From JAWXCF01 sp034440515 (GTDB lineage: Bacteria > Bacteroidota > Bacteroidia > CAILMK01), in assembly GCA_034440515.1 (NCBI GenBank), contig JAWXCF010000054.1, positions 1-37,378 of the forward strand: a DNA stretch of 37,378 bases, read 5' to 3'. The notes under the pieces are model-generated. The model was not told the DNA's origin and did no database searches. It was given only the letters and a program-made list of their open reading frames with translations. The translations under genes and the position numbers were made by a program. Below are positions 8,803 to 15,850 of this stretch, in pieces; positions within the stretch are counted from its first letter, which is position 1; every line of letters begins with the position of its first letter.

Positions 8803-10098
8803 AACTTCAGATTCTTGCATTGTACTGTGATAAAGCTCTAGATATAATTGCTCCAATTCTTCAGAGTTAATGTTCTGTTTGCTTTGTAAGAAGTTTTTCA
8901 GCAACTGCTCTATATTTACTTCTTCTAATTGGTAGTGTTCATCTAGACTACTTGGTTGTGTATCTAGTCTAGATATTTGAGGAATTACCCTTGTTATTTT
9001 ATTGTGAACTTTATAGATGCTTTCAATTTCAGCTTCAGACAAAGCACCACTACAATTAACCAGTAATTCTATGTAGTTGTCTTGATTATCTTTTGCAAAC
9101 TCAATTGCACCAAATACTCCTTCTACAGTTTCTCTAACTATATTAAAACCACCTTTCAATTCTATTGGGTTTAGTTGTGGCCTTTCATTGGGAAGCAAAT
9201 TAACCTCTATAGCGTATTTCGATTGACCAGATTCACTTAGTGAGTAAACTAATGGACTACCTGAGTAAGAGATAACAGTATTTTCATTACTTGAAGTAAG
9301 AGTATGATGCTTATGAAGATGGCCAAGGGCAACATACTGTATGCAATTGGGAATATGATGCGGGTAAAATATAGCAGAGCCTCCGTGATATATAATCGAA
9401 TTTTCACCAGGCTCATTTTTGGGAATATTATTTACGTCTACTAACGTATCTATAAATAATAGGTGAGCCATTAAAATGTTTACACCATCAGCATTACAAC
9501 TCAATTCTGCTTTTGCCCAATACTCGCTTACATATTCTGCTAGGTTTCCTGTGTGAGTATTGTCCAACAATAAGTTCGACAAAGACTTCTCTGTTGCATA
9601 CGGGGTAGTTATAATACGAACAGGAAAGTCAATTCCTAGAATTTCTAACTCTATAAAATTACTACTAGACTTTGTAACCATTACGTAATCAGTCAATTTG
9701 CCTGCAGGAAGTGTATGACTAAACTTACTCACCACAATAATACCTCTGTCTAATACCAAATCTGAAAATACATCAATAAATTCAGGGGCATCGTGATTTC
9801 CAGACACCACAACCACCACTCTTTTCCCACCGTTTGTTAGCTTAACCAAGGTATTTAGCCAAAGCTTTATACTTACTATGTCTGGTTTATAGCTATCAAA
9901 TAGGTCTCCAGAAACCAATATTATATCAACTTCTTGGGCATTTGCAAGCTCACATAAATGATTAAATACCTGCTGTTGCTCATCAATTCGGGAGAATTTT
10001 TCAAGCCGTTTACCAATATGCCAGTCAGCAGTATGTAATATCTTTAGGGATTTTGAATATTGAGGTGTCATACAAACAAAATTAAAAAGTATAAACAA
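8791..10098 (-). CDS. sbcD: SbcD-like DNA repair exonuclease subunit (Mre11 family)
   Basis: A 435-residue metallophosphoesterase of the SbcD/Mre11 family, the nuclease partner of SbcC that trims hairpins and blocked DNA ends. The metal-binding motifs are all visible: ADWHIG (D25, H27), GDLFD (64-68), GNHD (100-103), a later histidine in ILMAHLLF, and GHLHKHH near residue 270. Family members usually start just before KILHTADWH, so the internal Met10 (start at 10071) is as likely as the first ATG at 10098. SbcC normally follows SbcD, but here the downstream neighbour is a convergent ABC exporter, so the partner must be encoded elsewhere. The C-terminal 70 residues are glutamate- and leucine-rich. 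Confidence 0.85.
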   Translation of the reverse strand: MFILFNFVCMTPQYSKSLKILHTADWHIGKRLEKFSRIDEQQQVFNHLCELANAQEVDIILVSGDLFDSYKPDIVSIKLWLNTLVKLTNGGKRVVVVVSGNHDAPEFIDVFSDLVLDRGIIVVSKFSHTLPAGKLTDYVMVTKSSSNFIELEILGIDFPVRIITTPYATEKSLSNLLLDNTHTGNLAEYVSEYWAKAELSCNADGVNILMAHLLFIDTLVDVNNIPKNEPGENSIIYHGGSAIFYPHHIPNCIQYVALGHLHKHHTLTSSNENTVISYSGSPLVYSLSESGQSKYAIEVNLLPNERPQLNPIELKGGFNIVRETVEGVFGAIEFAKDNQDNYIELLVNCSGALSEAEIESIYKVHNKITRVIPQISRLDTQPSSLDEHYQLEEVNIEQLLKNFLQSKQNINSEELEQLYLELYHSTMQESEVSNS

Positions 10099-10296
10099 AT
10101 AAAGCTAAAATAAATAATATTACTTAAGTGTGCTAACTGTTTACTAATTCTAAACGTATTAATAGCGTATAGATTTTCATTTATCTAGTGGAATGAAGCG
10201 AAATGTGTAATTAGCGGGAATGATAATGAATGAAATTAGAAAAATTATTGTTAATTTAGTAGAAATTTCCCCTATTCAGCATTACATCAATAAAGT
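10099..10296. promoter_or_regulatory. Divergent intergenic region sbcD / sigma factor
   Basis: This 198-base AT-rich spacer must hold promoters for the sbcD-like gene (minus) and the sigma operon (plus). I found no clear TTG / TAnnTTTG pair. If the ECF sigma factor is autoregulated, its own recognition site should lie here, but its consensus is unknown. No small gene or strong hairpin is visible. Confidence 0.35.
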
Positions 10297-10860
10297 ATGA
10301 CAGGTAAAACTGACCAAGAATTAGTAACAGGTTGCTTACAAAACAACCCAAAGTTCCAAAAGGAACTGTTTGATAAGTTCAAGGTAGATATGATGCGTAT
10401 TTGTCTAAGATACGCTCGTGATGAAGAGGATGCAAAAGATGTGATGCAGAAAGGATTTATTAAGGTTTATACCAAGTTTGATCATTATAATGGTCAAGGC
10501 TCATTAAGGGCTTGGTTGCAGCAAATAATGATACATACTGCAATTGACCATTACCGTCAGCAGCAAAGAAATTTGAAAGTAATAGTTTCTGAACAAGACT
10601 TCTATTACGATACAGAGCCTGCAACTATAGAGTCGGAATTGGCAGTTGAAGACATCCTGAAAGTTATTCAAAGTTTGGGATTTATGCAAAGAACCATATT
10701 TAACCTATTTGCAATAGAGGGTCATTCACATAAAGAAATAGCTGCCCAACTGAACATAACAGAAAGTACCAGTAAATGGTACCTATGTGAGGGTAGAAAA
10801 GAAATAAAACGCAGATTAAAATCTCTGCAGATAGCTGAAAGCAAAACCTATGTCGCTTAA
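10297..10860 (+). CDS. ECF-type RNA polymerase sigma factor
   Basis: A 187-residue sigma-70 family factor with only regions 2 and 4, as expected for ECF sigma factors. Region 2 spans about residues 20-90 (LFDKFKVDMMRICLRYARDEEDAKDVMQ in core, given here by its ends L24 to Q51, then GSLRAWLQQIMIHTAIDHYR). Region 4 spans about 118-173 and ends in a helix-turn-helix (HSHKEIAAQLNITESTSKW). It should recruit RNA polymerase to a dedicated promoter set when released from its anti-sigma factor. The next gene starts inside its last codons (ATG at 10850, 11-base overlap), indicating translational coupling to the putative anti-sigma protein. It opens a tight three-gene unit after a 198-base promoter region. 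Confidence 0.9.
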   Translation: MTGKTDQELVTGCLQNNPKFQKELFDKFKVDMMRICLRYARDEEDAKDVMQKGFIKVYTKFDHYNGQGSLRAWLQQIMIHTAIDHYRQQQRNLKVIVSEQDFYYDTEPATIESELAVEDILKVIQSLGFMQRTIFNLFAIEGHSHKEIAAQLNITESTSKWYLCEGRKEIKRRLKSLQIAESKTYVA

Positions 10861-12391
10861 AGTAACAGATTTCTGGTTACGCCGTAAGTTAAGTAAAACT
10901 GCGGTAGATGATGATGGCTTCGATGCTATGTGGGAAAATATTGCCCAAGGTGTTAGTAGCTACAAACGACCTTGGTATCACAAAAGAAACACGGTACCAG
11001 CAGTAATATTTATGTGTATGACACTAGTGCTTAGCTATATGCAAAGCGAAGTGTCTAACAAAGATGAACTACAGACCTATCATATAGAAAAGTTTGCAGA
11101 AAAATCGAAACTTGAAGGGCATATATTGGGAGAGAAGTTTGGAAAATTAGCTGATAAATATGTACCGGGAATCAGCAAAAAATTAACTAAAAAAGGCCTA
11201 ATTAGTCCTACCATTAAGCAAAATTATCCTGATAAATTAATAGATGATAACTATAACAGTTCTAATTATGAATTAGAATATATCAGTCTAACACAATCAA
11301 AAAGTAAAACACTAAAATCCACCAACTACAATACAATAAAGCAGGATATACATATTGCTGAAAATAATAGGGTAGATGAGACAATGATTATACGAATTGG
11401 TAATGAATTAGCTGCAATTGACAGCTATAACCCTGGCATTAATAACAGCAAATCAATAGTAGGTGGTCAGATGACCAGAGTTAAAAAAATAACTAATACT
11501 GGTAACTATAGAAAGGAAAGCATAAATGGATTGAATAGGCAATTATTTAACGTATATAATCCAATAAATATGTCTGCTGCTGGTTTGGGATCAGCAAAAG
11601 CAGGTATTACTTATTTAAATAATATTGACTTAGTAGAATATGCTAATAATGCAGAATCTGTAAACACAGTTATAGCAGAAGCTAAAATACCTAAAACACC
11701 TATTTTTATTGCATATGCACATAGTACTATTAAAAAATCGCCGACGGTGCAGAATAACAATACTATAGCACTTGGCAGCAGATTAGCCTGTGTTTCTGGC
11801 ATAAGCCTTAATGCGGGCGCTAGCTACACTTTCAAAAATAAAAATTACATATTGCAAGAAACCAACTATGGCGATCAATACAGCCAACTAGGATATTTGG
11901 TTAATAACAAATCAATAGACCCGGCAATTCGCAGTAATATTAAAACAGCTGACTACTCTACTGGATTATTCATCAGTCACCATCGTTTCTCTATTGGTGC
12001 AAATGCAACCAACTTTTTAAAGCTAAATCAAAGCAAAAGAAAAAAGGAAGATTTGTCACCAGCACTTTATAGAGTATTAGCCAACTGCATTCAGCCTATA
12101 AATAATAAAGTCGCGGTTATGATTGTAACAGATTACACTCATACATCTCAAAATGAAAGTATTGGTACTGGATTGTATTGTAGTTATTTTGGTAAGGCTA
12201 CTTTGGGTGTTAATTATACCAATCAATTCACTAGGTACTCAAATGATGGTGGGATTGTTAATTTCATTGCTGGATATAACTTTAAAAAGCATTACTCTGT
12301 AAATGCTAGCTACGGGACTAATGCCACAATTAACAGTTATGAAGGGTTAAATCAGAATCTTATATCATTTGGAATTAGAGCAATATGGTAA
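10850..12391 (+). CDS. Putative dual-membrane anti-sigma factor with PorP/SprF-like barrel
   Basis: A 513-residue protein with unusual layout. Residues 1-46 are polar and cytoplasmic, with FDAMWENIAQGV (24-35) resembling the short W-x-x-I segment at the N-terminus of Bacteroidota anti-sigma proteins. Residues 48-63 are a single membrane helix (VPAVIFMCMTLVLSYM). Residues about 65-228 are a Lys/Asn/Ser-rich linker, long enough to cross the periplasm. Residues about 229-513 resemble PorP/SprF outer-membrane proteins: an entry box RQLFNVYNPINMSAAGLGSA like the family's QYMFNPLYLNPAYAGS, a GLFISHHRFSIGANATNFL strand pair, and alternating beta strands ending in an aromatic residue (AIW). No signal peptide cleavage site is apparent, so the helix should anchor it. 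Overlap with the sigma gene supports an anti-sigma role. The barrel assignment is by eye. Confidence 0.7.
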   Translation: MSLKVTDFWLRRKLSKTAVDDDGFDAMWENIAQGVSSYKRPWYHKRNTVPAVIFMCMTLVLSYMQSEVSNKDELQTYHIEKFAEKSKLEGHILGEKFGKLADKYVPGISKKLTKKGLISPTIKQNYPDKLIDDNYNSSNYELEYISLTQSKSKTLKSTNYNTIKQDIHIAENNRVDETMIIRIGNELAAIDSYNPGINNSKSIVGGQMTRVKKITNTGNYRKESINGLNRQLFNVYNPINMSAAGLGSAKAGITYLNNIDLVEYANNAESVNTVIAEAKIPKTPIFIAYAHSTIKKSPTVQNNNTIALGSRLACVSGISLNAGASYTFKNKNYILQETNYGDQYSQLGYLVNNKSIDPAIRSNIKTADYSTGLFISHHRFSIGANATNFLKLNQSKRKKEDLSPALYRVLANCIQPINNKVAVMIVTDYTHTSQNESIGTGLYCSYFGKATLGVNYTNQFTRYSNDGGIVNFIAGYNFKKHYSVNASYGTNATINSYEGLNQNLISFGIRAIW

Positions 12392-12747
12392 GACTTTTAC
12401 TTAGACTATTTTTTGTTTTCATTTTCGTAATTAGTTTATTTTCTTGTTTAAAAGATGATTCAATTCTTTTAGAATCAGAAATTATAGTACCGACTATATT
12501 TACTCCAAATGGCGACGGTGTCAACGATACCTTTAAAGTAATAGGTAAAAATATCACCAGCTTCAATATGACCATTTTTAATTCTAAAAATGTTTTAATG
12601 TATAGCACCAGTGATATAAAACAAGGTTGGGACGGCATTTCAGATGATAAACCTGCACCGCAAGGCAACTACTCATTTGTAATTAGATTTGCAAAGCGAT
12701 ATGAAGATTCCAAAACTTTGGCAGGCAATATAGAATTGGTCAGATAA
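12385..12747 (+). CDS. Surface lipoprotein consisting of a stand-alone T9SS type B sorting domain
   Basis: A 120-residue protein. Residues 1-20 are a hydrophobic lipoprotein signal ending in LFSC, with the acylated cysteine at 21. The following LKDDS matches the K-(D/E)2 surface lipoprotein export signal known from Capnocytophaga and Flavobacterium. Residues about 34-120 are a CHU_C or type B sorting domain: PTIFTPNGDGVNDTFKVIG, FNMTIFNSKN, GWDG and the closing GNIELVR. There is no passenger domain. The ATG lies inside the stop of the upstream gene (ATGGTAA, 7-base overlap), so the two proteins are probably made together. I infer that it is a tethered ligand or cargo mimic for the SprF-like barrel. 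A degenerate remnant of a larger adhesin is less likely given the intact signal and operon position. Confidence 0.8.
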   Translation: MVRLLLRLFFVFIFVISLFSCLKDDSILLESEIIVPTIFTPNGDGVNDTFKVIGKNITSFNMTIFNSKNVLMYSTSDIKQGWDGISDDKPAPQGNYSFVIRFAKRYEDSKTLAGNIELVR

Positions 12748-12775
12748 ATAAATTAGTTTTTCTTCGCATCTTTCT

Positions 12776-13300
12776 ATGATGCTATTCCAATTTCAAAATA
12801 AAGTTTTTAAGTTTAGAGATGCTATTTCGTCTGACAGTAACGCAGTGGCGGAAATTTACAACTACAGCATCCCTGTTGGTAAGGCGACGGCAGACCTAGA
12901 AGAAAAACCAATATCTTACTTTGTCACTTTAATATCAGAACATAAACCTGCAACTAATCCATTTTGGGTAATAGTTAATGACTTAGATCTAGTGGTTGGA
13001 TATATAAGTTTTAAGAATTTTTATCCTAGACAGGCCTACAAACACGTATTTGAGATTTCACTTTATTTACATCCAAACTATCAGGGTTTTGGCTTGGGCA
13101 AAATAGCTTTAAAGCAGGCACATATTGCTTCTCCCTCTTTAGGTATTACTATTTTGTTAGCTTATATTTTTGGTCACAACATTAATAGTTTAGCATTATT
13201 TCAATCGCTAGGATATGAACCTTGGGGTCTTTTGCCTAAAATTGCAAATATGCCTGAAGCCAAAAGAGATTTAATAATATTAGGTATTAACCTAATTTAG
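12776..13300 (+). CDS. GNAT family N-acetyltransferase (phosphinothricin acetyltransferase-like)
   Basis: A 174-residue cytoplasmic acetyltransferase. It shows the GNAT fold in order: an N-terminal FRDAISSDSNAVAEIYNYS segment typical of the phosphinothricin acetyltransferase branch, a central VVGYISFKNFYPR strand, and the acetyl-CoA loop HPNYQGFGLGK (Q/R-x-x-G-x-G/A type), followed by NINSLALFQSLGYEPWG. The acceptor is unknown; relatives modify phosphinothricin, methionine sulfoximine or other amines. It starts 28 bases after the CTD lipoprotein on the same strand with no terminator between, so it may belong to the sigma operon. ATG codons at 12776 and 12779 are both possible starts. Confidence 0.8.
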   Translation: MMLFQFQNKVFKFRDAISSDSNAVAEIYNYSIPVGKATADLEEKPISYFVTLISEHKPATNPFWVIVNDLDLVVGYISFKNFYPRQAYKHVFEISLYLHPNYQGFGLGKIALKQAHIASPSLGITILLAYIFGHNINSLALFQSLGYEPWGLLPKIANMPEAKRDLIILGINLI

Positions 13301-13364
13301 CACTCTGTTTGCATTGCTTATTATAGTTAATGCGCTACTACTTCACCAATAGGAACATTTATAT

Positions 13365-14663
13365 ATGCAGTTAAATATTTTACAATTAAAGTTTTTATTA
13401 AAACTAAAGTCGATTTTGGGCTTGACGTTATTGCTGCTTACTACAATTAATTCAAAAGCATCTGAAGTAATGATTGATAAAATATTTGATGCAAATGTTA
13501 GCACAGTACAGTTTACTAAGGCTGGCATATTAAACTCATACCCCATTATGCAGCTTAATACTGGTGAGTTACTTACGCTACAGTTCGATATAATAGGCGA
13601 GAAAAACGCAAGGAATCTCCAATATAAGTTTGAACACTGTGATGCTGATTGGACCGTAAGTAGTATGATGATAAGTGACTACATAGTTGGTGTACAGCAA
13701 GAATATTTAGAAACACCAAGATTTGGCAGCAGCACGTTTAAGCAATATGCTCACTATGCGTTAAATTTCCCTAATGCTACGATGGTACCTAAAATATCAG
13801 GTAACTATATATTAAAAATATATGGGAGAAATATAGATAAACCCATATTGCAAAGACGATTTTACGTGTATGAAAATGCTGTAACCGTATCTGCTACAGC
13901 GCATAGACCAACTTATGCAAACTTTAGAGACAACAAACAAGAGGTAGATTTCAGCATTACATATAACAATACCCCAATTATAGATCCTTATCGGGATATT
14001 AAGGTAGTGGTTATGCAAAATTATCGTACAGATAATATGATTAAAAACTTGAAGCCCACCTATGTCCAAGGAAGCCAATTACTATATGATTATCAAGAGG
14101 AAAACACTTTTTTTGGAAACAATGAATTTAGACCTTTTGACATAAGAGACTTCAGGTTTAGGGGTAACGGAATAAGAAGTTGGATATTGACAGATACAGG
14201 CTACCACGCCGTACTATATAATGATGAGGATAGAAGTATAGCCACTTGGTCTAACGTTATTGATTTAAACGGTATGTATCTGGTTCAAAACCGAAGACTA
14301 GAAGACATAAATACTGGTGCTGACTTTATATGGGTTGACTTCAAGTTTACACCTGCTTACCAAGAGGATAGAAAAGACATTTACATATTTGGTGCACTTA
14401 GCAATTGGCAATTAGAAGATAGGTTCAAGTTAGAATATGATCGCCGTACCAATATGTATAGCAGCAGCGTATTGTTAAAGCAAGGATACTATGACTATTG
14501 CTATGCTATAAAGGGGGAAGATGGGAAACTTAACTTGTACAACTACGAGGGTAGTCATTGGGAAACTGAAAATAACTATACAGTATTCGTATATTGGAGA
14601 CCGCCCGCTGCCCCAGGCGATATGCTAATCGGCTATACAGTAACTAACACTATAGCTAAGTAA
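13365..14663 (+). CDS. T9SS Plug protein (DUF5103 family)
   Basis: A 432-residue exported protein that I recognise as the DUF5103 or T9SS plug family. After an N-terminal signal (hydrophobic segment ILGLTLLLLTTINS, cleavage near SKA) come beta-rich domains with family hallmarks: LNTGELLTLQFDII, YKFEHCDADW, FNNTxI-like YNNTPIIDP, and NNEFRPFDIRDFRFRGNG. In the F. johnsoniae system the Plug protein seals the periplasmic mouth of the SprA translocon when no substrate is engaged. It lies 64 bases after the GNAT gene and about 600 bases after the sigma / CTD module, all on one strand. It ends flush against the convergent oxidase gene: their stop codons are adjacent. Confidence 0.85.
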   Translation: MQLNILQLKFLLKLKSILGLTLLLLTTINSKASEVMIDKIFDANVSTVQFTKAGILNSYPIMQLNTGELLTLQFDIIGEKNARNLQYKFEHCDADWTVSSMMISDYIVGVQQEYLETPRFGSSTFKQYAHYALNFPNATMVPKISGNYILKIYGRNIDKPILQRRFYVYENAVTVSATAHRPTYANFRDNKQEVDFSITYNNTPIIDPYRDIKVVVMQNYRTDNMIKNLKPTYVQGSQLLYDYQEENTFFGNNEFRPFDIRDFRFRGNGIRSWILTDTGYHAVLYNDEDRSIATWSNVIDLNGMYLVQNRRLEDINTGADFIWVDFKFTPAYQEDRKDIYIFGALSNWQLEDRFKLEYDRRTNMYSSSVLLKQGYYDYCYAIKGEDGKLNLYNYEGSHWETENNYTVFVYWRPPAAPGDMLIGYTVTNTIAK

Positions 14664-15725
14664 TCACATTTTAGGTTGATACCTATTTATATTTACAGCT
14701 GGTAACAACGGTGTATCATTTACCAAGTAATTCGCCATCTGAGCTGCAAAATACGGACTTAAGGTTACCCCCTTTGTACCAAAGCCATTAAATATATACA
14801 AGTTACTAAGCTCAGTATGCGCACCTAAAAATGGTCGGCGATCATTTACAGCAGGTCTAATACCAGCCTCGTGGTTTACTATCTTAAAGTCACAGTAAAT
14901 TAACTTATTTAATTGACTAAGTATTTGCTCACGTTTGGCAACGGTTGGCTCCTTACTTTTATCATTCCAATCATAAGTGGAGCCTACCTTAAACACTGAA
15001 TCCCCGACTGGAATTGCATATACACCTTTCATAAATACATACTCTTCACTTAGGTTTGGTGCGTAAATAGTCAGTAATTCCCCCTTTACTGTTGCCCAAG
15101 GTAAATACGAAAAAAATGGATTAAACTCAGCTAAATATCCTTGGCACAATATTAAATTTTCGCATTCTATTTGATCAGTTAATTGAAAATGTCCAGATAC
15201 TTTTAGCCCAATATTTTCCGTATCTAGCTGACAGTCTACATATTGCCCAAGATTAGTAGCATAATCTGCAATTCCATTTAAATACACCTCTGTATCTAAC
15301 CAAGTGGAACATCCTAGTGCAAATCCACTATCGAATTTGCGTAATCCTTGAAATTTTGGTTGGTCTAATTTCTTAATTTTATAGTTCAAGTAGTCAAAAC
15401 TGGTCAATGACTTCGAGCTAAAATTAGCTTCATCTTCGGAATTTGCCAGCCTCAGTATAGAAGTCTTGTGAAAAAAATGTATGTCAAACATTAGTTCTAA
15501 CTCATCGTAATATTTATGACAATACGTAAATAATTCATCAGCAAGCCAAGTAGTTACCATTTTTCTACCTGTTATGGGATTCATTAGTCCAGCTGCAGTT
15601 TTACTGCAATTTCTATTGTCAGTATCTATTATTACTACATCTTGACCCAACTTATGCAAATGCCACCACAATGAACTGCCTGCTAATCCTTGCCCTATTA
15701 TTCCATACTTATATTTCATTCCCAT
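14664..15725 (-). CDS. FAD-dependent oxidoreductase (DAO family)
   Basis: A 353-residue flavoenzyme of the D-amino acid oxidase or glycine oxidase superfamily. The N-terminal Rossmann motif is clear (YGIIGQGLAGSSLWWHL, GxGxxG), followed by the acidic strand end VVIIDTD. The second conserved FAD segment near the C-terminus reads GIRPAVNDRRPFLGAH and LYIFNGFGTKGVTLSP. The substrate is not evident; relatives oxidise secondary or primary amino acids, or act in tRNA modification (MnmC C-terminal domain), but no methyltransferase domain is fused here. Met3 is an alternative start. It is convergent with the Plug gene, with no intergenic base, and divergent from bshC across 125 bases. Confidence 0.85.
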   Translation of the reverse strand: MGMKYKYGIIGQGLAGSSLWWHLHKLGQDVVIIDTDNRNCSKTAAGLMNPITGRKMVTTWLADELFTYCHKYYDELELMFDIHFFHKTSILRLANSEDEANFSSKSLTSFDYLNYKIKKLDQPKFQGLRKFDSGFALGCSTWLDTEVYLNGIADYATNLGQYVDCQLDTENIGLKVSGHFQLTDQIECENLILCQGYLAEFNPFFSYLPWATVKGELLTIYAPNLSEEYVFMKGVYAIPVGDSVFKVGSTYDWNDKSKEPTVAKREQILSQLNKLIYCDFKIVNHEAGIRPAVNDRRPFLGAHTELSNLYIFNGFGTKGVTLSPYFAAQMANYLVNDTPLLPAVNINRYQPKM

Positions 15726-15850
15726 AGTTTTCTAATTTCACGTAGGCAAAAACAATCAGTTTGCAAATTGTTCTGAAATATAATGACAATTCAAGGTTCA
15801 ATTTTCGTTTATTTTGTACGCTACTGTTTCACACATAGTCAGCTTACAAA
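15726..15850. promoter_or_regulatory. Divergent promoter region, oxidase / bshC
   Basis: A 125-base spacer between divergent starts that should contain both promoters. I see no complete Bacteroidota promoter; TTATTTTG at 15809-15816 resembles the TAnnTTTG -7 box with one mismatch and lies 34 bases before the bshC start. No strong dyad is apparent. Confidence 0.3.

Noticed and set aside
10099..10296. Search for an ECF target promoter or small RNA in the sbcD/sigma spacer.
   Set aside because: No convincing paired motif or stable hairpin could be identified by eye.
12375..12668. Antisense open frame opposite the CTD lipoprotein.
   Set aside because: It mirrors the real gene, has no recognisable motif, and crosses the junction of two supported genes.
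12385..12747. Small lipoprotein considered as a pseudogene remnant of a larger adhesin.
   Set aside because: It has an intact signal, lipobox and full sorting domain, and overlaps the upstream gene by seven bases. These features favour a functional gene, though remnant status is not fully excluded.
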